DNA of 64,000 nucleotides from Vibrio pacinii DSM 19139. Its GTDB lineage: Bacteria; Pseudomonadota; Gammaproteobacteria; Enterobacterales; Vibrionaceae. The stretch is taken from positions 62,001 to 126,000 of the forward strand of contig NZ_JONH01000010.1 in NCBI RefSeq assembly GCF_000711795.1, read 5' to 3'. The notes under the pieces are model-generated. The model searched no databases, was not told the origin of the DNA, and was given only the letters and a program-made list of their open reading frames with translations. Positions 1-9,181 of this stretch are shown one piece after another (within the stretch, counting starts at the first letter, position 1; each line of letters begins with the position of its first letter). The position numbers and the translations under genes were made by a program.

Positions 1-280
1 AGCCCTCTTGTGCCATCTGTTTCGCCCGAGGAAGATACTCGTTGAGACTGTCACGATACTGGGCGATCGCTTGTTGCTGATCGCTATTAAGCTCAATGCG
101 CTCACCATGGATAGTTAAAGTATTATCACTATCAACAACGGCCGTTTCTCCTCCAGCCTGCTGGATTTCCAACCGTTGTTCATTAAGGTGAATTTCATTT
201 TTCAAATCAATGTTGCATTGAGCGGCAAACACCTGACTGGACACCAATAGTAGTGGTAACGTCACTAATTTCTTTTTCAT
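1..280 (-). CDS. yggN: DUF2884 (YggN-like) periplasmic protein, N-terminal part
   Basis: Only the first 93 or so codons lie in the window; the gene runs off the left edge. The product starts with a lysine-rich stretch and a short hydrophobic segment ending in SSQVFA, a clear Sec signal peptide, then a mature part rich in Glu and Gln with TIHGERIEL. This resembles the YggN/DUF2884 family of exported proteins, whose function is not established. Two ATG codons are adjacent at 283 and 280; the second is preferred because AGGG of the ribosome binding site is then about 7 bases away. Family assignment rests on recall of the N-terminal half only. Confidence 0.7.
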   Translation of the reverse strand, partial: MKKKLVTLPLLLVSSQVFAAQCNIDLKNEIHLNEQRLEIQQAGGETAVVDSDNTLTIHGERIELNSDQQQAIAQYRDSLNEYLPRAKQMAQEG

Positions 281-333
281 CATCCTACCCTTTTTTTGCA
301 ACCCATAGCTTATCAGCTGCACATTAGCCATTG

Positions 334-810
334 TCAGAAAATGGTTTCAATTTCATAGCAATAATCACTGCCAGCAATGTGATAGTGAATTTCATCACCA
401 ATCTGTTTCGATTTTAATACCTTTCCGAGTGGTGACTCAAAGGTAACTAACCTCACATCTTGATTGTCGAACCACACTTTCATCCCACCCGAACAAGGCG
501 AGGTAAAAAACCAGCGGCGATGGTCTTGACTATCTAACAGCAATACCGCACAACCTAATGTTACTTGTTGTGGTGAGTCACACAGTGGTAATTGCGTGAT
601 AAGTGCAATCTCCTGCTCGCACTCTTGGACTCGCATCGCTTGTCCATGGGCGAGATAAGATGCCTCAAGCGCTAACGTATCGTATTTATGCTCTGGGACC
701 GTCTCTTCATCCGTTGCCGATTCTAACGCGCGTTGGGCAGAACGCTGAGCAACATGCAACTTCTGTTGTAACAAGGTTAAGATTGTCTGACGCAGTTCCA
801 ACTTATTCAT
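334..810 (-). CDS. GreA/GreB family elongation-factor-like protein
   Basis: A 158-residue protein beginning MNKLELRQTILTLLQQKL. The N-terminal half is helical and charged, with possible coiled-coil segments. The C-terminal half resembles the FKBP-like Gre domain that docks on the RNA polymerase secondary channel, seen in the stretch SPLGKVLKSKQIGDEI near residues 126-141. True GreA and GreB cleave backtracked transcripts using two acidic residues at the coiled-coil tip; I cannot identify that tip here, so a distinct secondary-channel factor is possible. The open frame extends upstream to 990, but that extension overlaps recQ and has no family resemblance, so ATG at 810 is preferred. It diverges from the RecQ-type helicase gene. 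Confidence 0.75.
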   Translation of the reverse strand: MNKLELRQTILTLLQQKLHVAQRSAQRALESATDEETVPEHKYDTLALEASYLAHGQAMRVQECEQEIALITQLPLCDSPQQVTLGCAVLLLDSQDHRRWFFTSPCSGGMKVWFDNQDVRLVTFESPLGKVLKSKQIGDEIHYHIAGSDYCYEIETIF

Positions 811-889
811 ACTAAAATCATATTCCAACGCAGAAATTGTCTTTAGAATACCTGCCAATAGTGAATAAAAACAGTAGGAATAAATAGCT

Positions 890-2830
890 ATGGGTGACGT
901 ATCTATCACACAACAGATCGAACACACGCTTAAGCACACCTTTGGTTTTGACCACCTTCGTCCTGGCCAGCAACAAGCGATTGAAACCATTTTAGCGGGT
1001 CGATCAAGTGCAGCAATTTTTCCTACTGGTTCTGGGAAATCACTCTGCTATCAATTACCTGCACTGATGCTTCCCCATCTTACGTTAGTGATTTCACCCT
1101 TATTGGCCTTGATGAAAGATCAATTGGCTTTTCTTCAACGCCATAATATATGCGCTGCCTCGATTGATTCGAGCCAAACTCGAGAACAAACCCAATCGGT
1201 GATGAATCAAGCCCGTAACGGTGAATTGAAGATCTTAATGATCTCGGTCGAACGGCTTAAGAATGAGCGATTTCGTCAATTTATTAAGCAAATTCCGATT
1301 TCATTGTTAGTGGTCGATGAAGCGCACTGTATTTCAGAGTGGGGACACAACTTTCGCCCTGACTACCTTAAACTTCCTCACTATCAACAAGAATTCGCAA
1401 TCCCTCAATGTTTGTTGCTGACGGCGACCGCGACCAATGCCGTGATCGATGATATGCGCAACAAATTCTCCATCGCCGATCAAGATGTCGTCACAACTGG
1501 TTTTTATCGTGCCAATTTAGATTTGAGTGTTATTCCCTGTCGCGACGAGGAGAAGAATGAGGCTTTACTGAATGCCTTATCTCCTGGCGCAACTCAGCCC
1601 TCTATCGTCTACGTCACTTTGCAAAACAGTACCGAGTCATTGGCAAACATGCTACGCGAAGCGGGAATTAACGCTCAGGCTTACCATGCGGGGCTTGATT
1701 CTGATATTCGCCAACGCATCCAAGAGCAGTTCATGCGTGGCGACATTGATACTATCGTCGCTACCATTGCATTTGGTATGGGGGTGGATAAAGCCGATAT
1801 TCGTCGTGTCATTCATTACGACTTACCCAAATCTATTGAAAACTATGCTCAAGAGATTGGTCGCGCTGGTCGTGATGGCCAACCTTCGCAATGCATCTTG
1901 CTCGGTAACAAAAGTGGCATCTGCACGTTGCAAAACTTTGTTTATGGCGACACACCAGAACCCAATGAAATTGCAGCAGTCATCGAGCAAGCGCAGTCTA
2001 ATGCCCCCCAATGGGAAGTGGTGATATCTCGTCTTTCAAGCGAAACCAATATCCGCCAACTGCCACTGAAAACTCTGTTGGTTTATATGGAAATGTTCGC
2101 TTTGATTGCCGCCAAGTACAGCTACTTTGCCGACTATCGATTTAAGTTTATTCAAAATAAATCATTCATTATCGAACAGTTTGATCCTCAACGTAGTGAT
2201 TTTGTGCGCGCTCTTTTTGATTGCTCAACTCAAGCTAAAGTCTGGTGTCAGGTCGATTTTGATGCGCTTTGGCAACATTTTTCTGGTGAAAGACAACGCG
2301 CCATCGCCGCACTCGATTATTTCAATGAAAAGGGTTGGATAGAGCTCGAAAGTAAGCTCATGACTGAAGTGTATCAAGTTAATCCAAGTGATCAGTCTGT
2401 CGAGCGGTTAACTCAACAGTTATGGGCTCTGTTTGATGAGAAAGAACGCAGCGATATTGAACGTATCGACAACCTATTAGCGCTGTTTGAATCTGACCAG
2501 TGTCTGAGTTTTAAGTTGGCGAGTTACTTTGGTGATACACAAGCACCAAAACTATGCGGCCATTGCAGTGTCTGTCGTGGTGAGGTCGCCACCCTGCCTC
2601 AATCCGTTGCACCAGATGCGACTGACGCGCAAATACAAGCTTGGCTTAATGAGTTACAGCAACGGGCTCAGCAGCCGCTTTCTAGAGCTTTACAAGCTAA
2701 ATTTTTGTGTGGCATTGCGACGCCGATACTTGGCAAACTCAAAGCGCGCAGTTTGAGCGGCTTTGGCAAACTTGAAAGAACACCTTTTGCTCAGGTCACA
2801 GATTGGCTTGAACAACACCAAGTTAGTTAA
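890..2830 (+). CDS. RecQ-family ATP-dependent DNA helicase
   Basis: A 646-residue superfamily 2 helicase predicted to unwind DNA 3'-5'. Walker A TGSGKS is at 46-51 and the DEAH box at 143-146 (VVDEAHC). The second RecA lobe has YHAGLD, ATIAFGMGVDKADIR and QEIGRAGRDG. A RecQ zinc-binding cysteine set follows near residues 537-562 (DQC, then CGHCSVC). The remaining C-terminal part does not look like an HRDC domain, so this appears to be a RecQ variant rather than the canonical recQ product. Its last 4 bases overlap the end of dinB, which is transcribed toward it. I give no symbol because recQ is normally a separate gene in vibrios. Confidence 0.9.
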   Translation: MGDVSITQQIEHTLKHTFGFDHLRPGQQQAIETILAGRSSAAIFPTGSGKSLCYQLPALMLPHLTLVISPLLALMKDQLAFLQRHNICAASIDSSQTREQTQSVMNQARNGELKILMISVERLKNERFRQFIKQIPISLLVVDEAHCISEWGHNFRPDYLKLPHYQQEFAIPQCLLLTATATNAVIDDMRNKFSIADQDVVTTGFYRANLDLSVIPCRDEEKNEALLNALSPGATQPSIVYVTLQNSTESLANMLREAGINAQAYHAGLDSDIRQRIQEQFMRGDIDTIVATIAFGMGVDKADIRRVIHYDLPKSIENYAQEIGRAGRDGQPSQCILLGNKSGICTLQNFVYGDTPEPNEIAAVIEQAQSNAPQWEVVISRLSSETNIRQLPLKTLLVYMEMFALIAAKYSYFADYRFKFIQNKSFIIEQFDPQRSDFVRALFDCSTQAKVWCQVDFDALWQHFSGERQRAIAALDYFNEKGWIELESKLMTEVYQVNPSDQSVERLTQQLWALFDEKERSDIERIDNLLALFESDQCLSFKLASYFGDTQAPKLCGHCSVCRGEVATLPQSVAPDATDAQIQAWLNELQQRAQQPLSRALQAKFLCGIATPILGKLKARSLSGFGKLERTPFAQVTDWLEQHQVS

Positions 2831-3891
2831 AAGAAACTAAGCTGTTTGGCGAGTTCTTCTGGCTTGAGCATCACACTCAAGCCAAGTAATCGAATCTCAC
2901 GTCCTTGCTGACGCTTTAATACATCATGCAGTAGCTGTTTGAAATCTTCCAACTCAAGACAAGGATGGATATGCTCAATCGTGGTCTGTTGGAAGTCAGC
3001 AAATTTGACCTTAATTCCCTGCTTAATGATTGCTTTATCGGGTGAAGATTTGCTCAAGCGTCGTTCCAGTTCAGGGTAAAGCTTACTCTCGATCACTTGC
3101 CAACATTGATCGTACGTGAAAATGTTGTGACTGAATGTTCGCTCAACGCCGACGGACTTACGCTCTCTTTCAACCACTACTGGTCGATGATCAATGCCAT
3201 GACTTTTGTTCCACAGAGAGGCGCCCAAACGGCCAAACTGGAGTAAAAGGTCACGGTAATCACTCCGCTTGATATCGGCGCAGACATAAAACCCAGCTTG
3301 ATGAAGCTTCTCTAAACTGACTTTACCTACACCGGGTATTTTTTCTAACGCTAGCTTATCGACCTCTTGCTGAACACGCTCTGGTGGGATCACATACTGG
3401 CCATTGGGCTTGTTCATATCTGACGCCACTTTGGCGAGAAACTTGACGGGTGCAACACCCGCTGAAGCGGTCAATTGCAACTCATTAAATATATCACGTC
3501 GAATGGCTTCAGCAATCAAGGTTGCTGACCCTTGGCATTGAGTTGCATCGGTGACATCAAGGTATGCTTCATCAAGCGACAGCGGCTCAATCAGCTCAGT
3601 GTAACGTGAAAATATCTCACGAATCTGTTTAGACACCTGCTGATAAACCTGCATACGTCCGGGGACAACAAGTAACTGGGGGCAAAGTTGCAGCGCCCGA
3701 GCGGTTGGCATCGCACTACGAATTCCATACTGACGTGCTTGATAGTTGCAGGTACTCAGTACCCCACGTTGCTTTTCGTGTCCACCGACAGCCAGTGGTC
3801 GATCGCGGTAGTTTGGGTTATCACGCATTTCAACCGCAGCGTAAAAGCAGTCCATATCAACGTGAATGATTTTATTTATACGCTCTGACAT
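2827..3891 (-). CDS. dinB: DNA polymerase IV (Y-family)
   Basis: A 354-residue error-prone translesion polymerase. The catalytic acidic residues are visible as HVDMDCFYAAVE at 10-21 and SLDEAYLDV with D107 and E108. A helix-hairpin-helix region (IPGVGKVSLEKL) and the little-finger domain (SVGVERTFSHNI) follow. The product ends KQLSFF; a short C-terminal tail of this kind commonly contacts the sliding clamp in this family, but the clamp motif here is degenerate. I looked for a LexA box upstream and saw no clear one. The gene converges on the recQ-like helicase with a 4-base overlap. Confidence 0.97.
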   Translation of the reverse strand: MSERINKIIHVDMDCFYAAVEMRDNPNYRDRPLAVGGHEKQRGVLSTCNYQARQYGIRSAMPTARALQLCPQLLVVPGRMQVYQQVSKQIREIFSRYTELIEPLSLDEAYLDVTDATQCQGSATLIAEAIRRDIFNELQLTASAGVAPVKFLAKVASDMNKPNGQYVIPPERVQQEVDKLALEKIPGVGKVSLEKLHQAGFYVCADIKRSDYRDLLLQFGRLGASLWNKSHGIDHRPVVVERERKSVGVERTFSHNIFTYDQCWQVIESKLYPELERRLSKSSPDKAIIKQGIKVKFADFQQTTIEHIHPCLELEDFKQLLHDVLKRQQGREIRLLGLSVMLKPEELAKQLSFF

Positions 3892-4004
3892 GCATTTAAT
3901 TACCAGGGTACTGGTTAAAAATACAGTATAAGTAATATATCGGCCTCTGGAAACCGATATAAACCATCAAAAATTACCAACTGGCTATCGAGCCACTTTG
4001 CTTT

Positions 4005-4238
4005 TTAGTCTCGCAGCATCACATCCAACTGATCGACAGTTTCTGCCCAATCGGCATCTTCTTCTATCGCCTGCTTAAGAAATGCCGCTTGAGACTTACT
4101 CCAGAAGCTTGCCTCATGCAGTAATTCAGTATCTCGACGCTGTCGGTTTTGCGCAACAAACTGCTTAATCTCTTTGTCTGAACTTCCCAGTCCAAGTTGT
4201 TTAAACAACTGAGACATATCGTGTTGATATAACTCCAT
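4005..4238 (-). CDS. DUF2789 family small protein
   Basis: A 77-residue acidic, helical protein beginning MELYQHDMSQLFKQLGL and containing FWSKSQAAFLKQAIEEDADW. This pattern matches the small DUF2789 family, for which no function is established. A strong ribosome binding site (GGAGG) lies 4 bases before the ATG. It is a single gene with its own upstream space, separated from nqrM by a terminator. No signal peptide or membrane segment is seen. Confidence 0.8.
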   Translation of the reverse strand: MELYQHDMSQLFKQLGLGSSDKEIKQFVAQNRQRRDTELLHEASFWSKSQAAFLKQAIEEDADWAETVDQLDVMLRD

Positions 4239-4340
4239 GCTACCTCCAAGAATGTACTTATGATGATGAGTATAGCTGACCTCAACTCATTATCATTAAA
4301 GCCATCGTGTTGTTTCAGGATTCCTTTATAAACTACCGTT

Positions 4341-4368
4341 AAAAAATAACCCGGACACTGCCGGGTTA
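4341..4368 (-). terminator. Rho-independent terminator after nqrM
   Basis: Read on the minus strand, a perfect 8-bp stem (TAACCCGG / CCGGGTTA) with a 6-base loop is followed by TTTTTT. It lies 30 bases after the nqrM stop and should end the apbE-nqrM transcript. Confidence 0.85.
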
Positions 4369-4397
4369 TAGAAAATCAACTTAACAAAAACAGACTA

Positions 4398-4631
4398 TTA
4401 AGCAATTCTGTCTTTTTCCCAAGCTGCGAGCTTTTCTGCTCGCGCAGCTTCGCGTGCTTCACGCTTTTTACGTGCGTCACAAGGTTCTGGGCAGTTACAG
4501 ACCTTTTCGATGCCAACGGCACCTAAGCCGCCACAACTGCCTTTTACTACTTTTTTCTGGATGATATAGCCGATTGACATTGCTGCAATCACTGCCATAA
4601 ATACACCAAACGTAATCAGAAATGTACTCAT
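4398..4631 (-). CDS. nqrM: Na+-NQR maturation factor NqrM
   Basis: A 77-residue membrane-anchored protein required for assembly of the sodium-pumping NADH:quinone reductase, thought to deliver iron to the NqrD/NqrE site. Residues 3-24 form one transmembrane helix. Four cysteines follow at C33, C45, C47 and C51 (GSCGG and CNCPEPC), the family's metal-binding set. The tail is rich in Arg, Lys and Ala. It sits 21 bases after apbE, so the two accessory genes appear co-transcribed downstream of nqrF. Confidence 0.93.
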   Translation of the reverse strand: MSTFLITFGVFMAVIAAMSIGYIIQKKVVKGSCGGLGAVGIEKVCNCPEPCDARKKREAREAARAEKLAAWEKDRIA

Positions 4632-4652
4632 AATAGGCTCACTCAGATTTAA

Positions 4653-5654
4653 TTAATTCATGTATCGCTGATACGCCGACGACGCAAGCTCTTGATATCC
4701 ATCGTCGGTTTTGACGATCATCAACACTGGGATATTGTTCTCTTCGGCTACCTTCATTCCTTGAACGTCACCCAACACCATCAAGCCGGTTGCAAGCCCA
4801 TCCGCTGTCATTGAAGACTTATCCAAAACGGTCACAGACACCACTTTGTTGTTAATTGGCTTGCCTGTTTTAGGGTCAATGATGTGAGAATAACGCACAC
4901 CATCATGCTCGAAATAGTTACGGTAGTCACCAGAAGTCGCAATGGCCATGTCGCCAGGCTCAATAATTTCTTGAATCGCTCGTTCTTCAACCGAAGGCTT
5001 TTCAATCGCTATACGCCAAGCAACACCCTCACGATTGACGCCTTTGAGGCGCATCTCGCCTCCAACCTCTACCATATAGTTTAGGATACCTTGCGACTGA
5101 ATGTAATCAGCGACTACATCAACACCCCAGCCTTTGGCGATCGTTGAAAGATCGACGTAAAGATTTGGAATGTCTTTACGTAACATGTTGCCTTCAACCG
5201 TTAGGTGATGAATACCCGTTATCGCTCGACGCTCACTTAGTTCGGCGTCAGTTGGAACGATCTCTGGACGCCCTTCGGGTCCAAAGCCCCACAAGTTAAC
5301 TAGTGGGCCTACCGTCACATCTAAAGCACCTAAAGTCAGACCGTTTAAACGCAGCGCTTCTTTCACGACGGTGGCGGTTTGCGGCGACACTTCAAACGCA
5401 GCCGAAGCATCACTTTGATTAAACAGGCTCAGTTCTGAATCTTTACGATAAGTCGACATCTGATCGTTCACTTGTTCGAGAAGACGATCGATCTCTTCTT
5501 GCAGCAGCTCCGCAGAGGGCTGTCCCTGTGCGGTAATATATTTGATGTTGTAAGTCGTGCCCATCGTTGGGCCGCTTAGGTGGATTTGTTCAATCGGTTT
5601 TTCACAACCGGCTAGAACCAATAAAGAAGCAAATGCAACAAGCCACTTTTTCAC
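4653..5654 (-). CDS. apbE: FAD:protein FMN transferase ApbE
   Basis: A 333-residue flavin transferase that attaches FMN covalently to a threonine of NqrB and NqrC. The N-terminus is a lipoprotein signal (LLVLAGC, lipid on C17), placing the enzyme in the periplasm on a membrane anchor. The family signatures are visible: GTTYNIKY near 32-39, the flavin-binding VDLSTIAKGWGVD, and HIIDPKTGKPI followed by the metal-binding MTADGLATGLMVLG. It lies directly downstream of nqrF and upstream of nqrM. A terminator between nqrF and apbE implies either a separate promoter or read-through. Confidence 0.97.
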   Translation of the reverse strand: MKKWLVAFASLLVLAGCEKPIEQIHLSGPTMGTTYNIKYITAQGQPSAELLQEEIDRLLEQVNDQMSTYRKDSELSLFNQSDASAAFEVSPQTATVVKEALRLNGLTLGALDVTVGPLVNLWGFGPEGRPEIVPTDAELSERRAITGIHHLTVEGNMLRKDIPNLYVDLSTIAKGWGVDVVADYIQSQGILNYMVEVGGEMRLKGVNREGVAWRIAIEKPSVEERAIQEIIEPGDMAIATSGDYRNYFEHDGVRYSHIIDPKTGKPINNKVVSVTVLDKSSMTADGLATGLMVLGDVQGMKVAEENNIPVLMIVKTDDGYQELASSAYQRYMN

Positions 5655-5737
5655 TTGTTAGACTCCTGTAATTTGAGGAACGGGAATAGCGCATACGTCT
5701 GTATCGAACGCATCGACTATTACCATTCTTAGAAAAA

Positions 5738-5768
5738 ACAATGGCTGACTAATAAGCAGTCAGCCATC
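5738..5768 (-). terminator. Terminator of the nqr operon
   Basis: A perfect 10-bp inverted repeat, ATGGCTGACT (5741-5750) and AGTCAGCCAT (5758-5767), has a 7-base loop and is followed on the minus strand by TGTTTTTTCT. It lies beyond nqrF and the repeat at 5780-5896. Confidence 0.88.
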
Positions 5769-5779
5769 TTATATATGCA

Positions 5780-5896
5780 ATTTCAAGTAGTTGGAGTTGT
5801 AGCAAGGCGGCAAATAAACCCAAGCCTATGAGCATAGATCTTCTATGCAATTAGGTTGGGTTTATGAAGCCAACGACGCTACAGCTTCAAATACAC
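5780..5896. repeat. ERIC-like imperfect palindrome, copy A
   Basis: About 115 bases whose ends are inverted copies of each other (TTGGAGTTGTAGC near the left, GCTACAGCTTCAAATAC at the right), with an inner hairpin GCATAGA/TCTATGC. The same sequence recurs at 30248, 31799 and 36801 in the same orientation. This copy starts 7 bases after the nqrF stop and lies before the operon terminator, so it is part of the 3' untranslated RNA. It resembles ERIC-type intergenic repeats of enterobacteria and vibrios. Confidence 0.85.
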
Positions 5897-5902
5897 TGAA
5901 GT

Positions 5903-7126
5903 TTAGCCGCCGAAGTCATCCAGTAGGATGTTTTCGTCTTCTACACCAAGATCTTTGAGCATACCAATAACGGCAGCATTCATCATCGGTGGACCACACA
6001 TGTAGTATTCACAATCTTCAGGCGCTTCATGGTCCTTCAGGTAGTTTTCGTACAATACGTTGTGGATGAAACCGGTGTAACCATCCCAGTTATCTTCTGG
6101 CATTGGATCAGACAGAGCACAGTGCCAAACGAAGTTGTCGTTTTCTGCTTGTAGGCCGTCGAAATCTTCTACATAGAACATTTCACGCTTAGAACGTGCA
6201 CCGTACCAGAAAGACATCTTACGTTGAGACTTAAGACGCTTTAGTTGGTCGAAGATGTGTGAACGCATCGGCGCCATACCAGCACCACCACCAACAAAGA
6301 CCATTTCGTTGTCTGTATCTTTAGCGAAGAACTCACCAAATGGACCAGAAATCGTACACTTATCGCCTTCTTTCAGCGACCAGATGTATGAAGACATGAT
6401 ACCAGGTGGTACGTCAGGATTATTAGGCGGCGGCGTAGCAATACGCACGTTTAGCATAATAATGCCTTCTTCTTCTGGGTAGTTCGCCATAGAGTAAGCA
6501 CGGATCGTCTCTTCGTTGACCTTAGACTCGTAACGGAAAAGATTGAATTTATCCCAATCTCCACGGTACTCCTCAGGTACATCGAAGTCAGCGTATTTAA
6601 CATGGTGAGCAGGTGCTTCAATCTGGATGTAACCACCGGCACGGAAAGGTACGGTTTCGCCATCAGGAATTTGTAGCTTAAGCTCTTTGATGAATGTCGC
6701 TTGGTTATCGTTAGAGATAACGGTACATTCCCACTTTTTAACGCCAAAGATCTCTTCAGGAAGCTCGATATCCATGTCAGTTTTCATTGCAACCTGACAC
6801 GCTAGACGCTCACCTTCACGCGCTTCACCTTTAGTAATATGGTCAAGCTCGGTCGGTAGAATGTCACCACCACCTGATTTAATTTTTACGCGACACTGAC
6901 CACAAGAGCCACCGCCACCACAGGCAGAAGAAACAAATACACCCGCGCCAGCAAGTGCGCTAAGTAGTTTACCACCTGGTTGTGTAACGATCGCCAGTTC
7001 AGGGTCACCGTTCACAGAAATTGTAATGTCACCTGTTGGTACAAGCTTAGACTTAGCGAAAAGAATCACTAGTACTAGCGCCAGTACGATCAGAGTAAAC
7101 ATCACGACACCAAGAATAATGTCCAT
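5903..7126 (-). CDS. nqrF: Na+-NQR subunit F (NADH dehydrogenase, 2Fe-2S and FAD)
   Basis: A 407-residue electron-input subunit that oxidises NADH and passes electrons through FAD to a 2Fe-2S centre. One N-terminal transmembrane helix (about 3-24) precedes a ferredoxin domain with cysteines C69, C75, C78 and C110 ([13 protein letters not shown]). A ferredoxin-reductase module follows with the FAD motif RAYSMANYP, the NADH region [13 protein letters not shown], and a C-terminal [10 protein letters not shown]. The product ends in FGG as usual for the family. It is the last gene of nqrABCDEF and is followed by repeat copy A and a terminator. Confidence 0.99.
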   Translation of the reverse strand: MDIILGVVMFTLIVLALVLVILFAKSKLVPTGDITISVNGDPELAIVTQPGGKLLSALAGAGVFVSSACGGGGSCGQCRVKIKSGGGDILPTELDHITKGEAREGERLACQVAMKTDMDIELPEEIFGVKKWECTVISNDNQATFIKELKLQIPDGETVPFRAGGYIQIEAPAHHVKYADFDVPEEYRGDWDKFNLFRYESKVNEETIRAYSMANYPEEEGIIMLNVRIATPPPNNPDVPPGIMSSYIWSLKEGDKCTISGPFGEFFAKDTDNEMVFVGGGAGMAPMRSHIFDQLKRLKSQRKMSFWYGARSKREMFYVEDFDGLQAENDNFVWHCALSDPMPEDNWDGYTGFIHNVLYENYLKDHEAPEDCEYYMCGPPMMNAAVIGMLKDLGVEDENILLDDFGG

Positions 7127-7159
7127 TGACTATTCCTTTATTGTTGCGGTTTACCCGAC

Positions 7160-7756
7160 TTACAGTTGAACACCAGAGAAAGACATAAAGCCTAACGCCA
7201 TTAAACCTACCGTGATAAACGTAATACCTAGACCACGTAGACCCGGAGGTACGTCAGAGTACTTCATCTTCTCACGGATACCTGCAAGAGCAACGATTGC
7301 TAACATCCAGCCCACACCTGAGCCGAAACCGTAAACAACCGATTCAGCAAAGTTGTAGTCACGCTGTACCATGAAAGATACACCACCGAAGATTGCACAG
7401 TTTACCGTGATCAACGGAAGGAAGATGCCTAGCGCGTTGTACAGAGGTGGGAAGAAACGGTCAAGAACCATCTCTAGAATCTGTACAAGTGCTGCGATTA
7501 CACCGATGAAGGTGATGAAGTTTAGGAAGCTAAGATCGACACCTTCAACTAAAGCATTTTCTCGTAGTACTAGGTTGTAAACTAAATTGTTTACTGGAAC
7601 GGCGATGGTTAGAACAACCACAACTGCAACACCTAGACCAAAAGAGGTCTTTACTTTCTTAGATACGGCAAGAAACGTACACATACCCAAGAAGAAAGAC
7701 AAAGCCATGTTTTCGATGAAAATCGATTTAACTAACAGACTAATGTAATGTTCCAT
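7160..7756 (-). CDS. nqrE: Na+-NQR subunit E
   Basis: A 198-residue membrane subunit with about six transmembrane helices, related in sequence to NqrD and arranged with it as an inverted pair. Together they hold an iron centre in the membrane that passes electrons from NqrF toward NqrC. Conserved cysteines appear in LGMCTF near residue 26 and in [11 protein letters not shown] near 120. It follows nqrD by 7 bases and precedes nqrF by 33. Confidence 0.98.
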   Translation of the reverse strand: MEHYISLLVKSIFIENMALSFFLGMCTFLAVSKKVKTSFGLGVAVVVVLTIAVPVNNLVYNLVLRENALVEGVDLSFLNFITFIGVIAALVQILEMVLDRFFPPLYNALGIFLPLITVNCAIFGGVSFMVQRDYNFAESVVYGFGSGVGWMLAIVALAGIREKMKYSDVPPGLRGLGITFITVGLMALGFMSFSGVQL

Positions 7757-7763
7757 GACGTCC

Positions 7764-8396
7764 TTACTCCTTCGCTTCTACTTGTTCTGGTTTCAGAATA
7801 CGGATTACCCAGATTAAGAAGCCGATTAGGAAGAATGCAGATGGCGCAAGTAGCATCAAGCCGTTTGGCTGATACCAACCACCATTGCTCACTAGAGGTA
7901 ATACTTCTAGGCCAAATAATTTGCCCGAACCAAATAGTTCACGGAAGAAACCAACAGTGATAAGAACGAAACCGTAACCAAGACCGTTACCAATACCATC
8001 AATTAACGAAGGCACTGGTGCCGACTTCATCGCGAAAGCTTCAGCGCGGCCCATAACGATACAGTTAGTGATGATTAGGCCGACGAATACCGATAGCTGC
8101 TTAGAGATATCGTATAGGTAGGCTTTTAGCACTTGGTCTACCACGATTACTAGTGATGCGATAATTGCCATCTGAACGATGATACGCACGCTGTTAGGAA
8201 TGTGGTTACGGATTAATGATACCGAGAAGTTAGACAGAGCAGTTACAAAGGTTACTGCCAGCGTCATAACAAACGCAGTCTCTAGTTTGGTGGTCACTGC
8301 CAACGCAGAACATACACCAAGAACTTGTAGCGCGATTGGGTTGTTGTCCAATACTGGCGCTAGAATGCTCTTTTTAACATTTTGTGCACTAGACAT
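7764..8396 (-). CDS. nqrD: Na+-NQR subunit D
   Basis: A 210-residue integral membrane subunit with about six transmembrane helices. The paired cysteine segments [11 protein letters not shown] (near 29) and [16 protein letters not shown] (near 112) correspond to those of NqrE and build the shared iron site. The C-terminal tail is short and polar. Its start codon overlaps the nqrC stop by one base, which suggests translational coupling. Confidence 0.98.
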   Translation of the reverse strand: MSSAQNVKKSILAPVLDNNPIALQVLGVCSALAVTTKLETAFVMTLAVTFVTALSNFSVSLIRNHIPNSVRIIVQMAIIASLVIVVDQVLKAYLYDISKQLSVFVGLIITNCIVMGRAEAFAMKSAPVPSLIDGIGNGLGYGFVLITVGFFRELFGSGKLFGLEVLPLVSNGGWYQPNGLMLLAPSAFFLIGFLIWVIRILKPEQVEAKE

Positions 8397-9181
8397 TAGT
8401 TCAGACCTCCGTCACGAACTTTTGCTAGGAATGGACCAAAGCCCATGTCACCTAACCAGAAGTCAAATGTGTTTTGAACACCGTTACTAGTTAGTGTCGC
8501 ACCTGAAAGGCCGTCAACACCGTGTTCAGAGCCTGCTGGAGCACCACCTTTAACCACTTTGATTGCTGGTTTATGGTTGTCATCAAACAGTTTTTTACCC
8601 ACGAACTGATCACGCCAAGATGGGTTTTCAACTTCACCACCCAATCCTGGTGTTTCACCTTGCTCGTAGTAAGTGATCGCTGACACTGTATTACCGTCGG
8701 TTTCAACCGCGACAAACGCGTACATCATTGACCAAAGCCCTTTACCATGTACAGGTAAGATAACTTTCTGAACGTCATCTTGATCTTTAACTAGGTAAAC
8801 AACGGCAGTGTTTGCACGACGACGAATGTCAGCCTTGTCTTCATCTGCAGGCAGAGCGATAGAAAGGTTATCCTTTTTAGCCGCATCGCGCTGATCAAAC
8901 TCAGACGCACTCGAACCATTGGCAGCTGTTTCAACAAAGCTACCCGTTTCGAGATCGACCAGTCGAGGTTCGATGTATTGTGCAAACAGCTCAGGTACTT
9001 TTTGACCTTTCACTTCAATGCCTGCCACTTCGACGATCTTAGATTGTTTATCTAGTACCGCGTTAGCTTTTTGCTTATCGCGTAGACCGACTGCTGCTGT
9101 TGATACGATGATTGAACATACTAGGCTCAATCCGATAACAACACCCAGCGTCTTTTTAATGCTGTCGTTATTACTTGCCAT
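8396..9181 (-). CDS. nqrC: Na+-NQR subunit C (covalent FMN)
   Basis: A 261-residue subunit with one N-terminal transmembrane helix (about 10-31) and a periplasmic FMN domain. The flavinylation motif DGLSGAT places the modified threonine at T229, the target of ApbE encoded downstream. [14 protein letters not shown] near 171-184 is the other family signature. It overlaps nqrB by 11 bases. Confidence 0.99.
   Translation of the reverse strand: MASNNDSIKKTLGVVIGLSLVCSIIVSTAAVGLRDKQKANAVLDKQSKIVEVAGIEVKGQKVPELFAQYIEPRLVDLETGSFVETAANGSSASEFDQRDAAKKDNLSIALPADEDKADIRRRANTAVVYLVKDQDDVQKVILPVHGKGLWSMMYAFVAVETDGNTVSAITYYEQGETPGLGGEVENPSWRDQFVGKKLFDDNHKPAIKVVKGGAPAGSEHGVDGLSGATLTSNGVQNTFDFWLGDMGFGPFLAKVRDGGLN

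Noticed and set aside
4064..4285. Alternative 73-codon frame overlapping the DUF2789 gene
   Set aside because: Same strand but other frame; the DUF2789 frame has the family sequence and the strong ribosome binding site.
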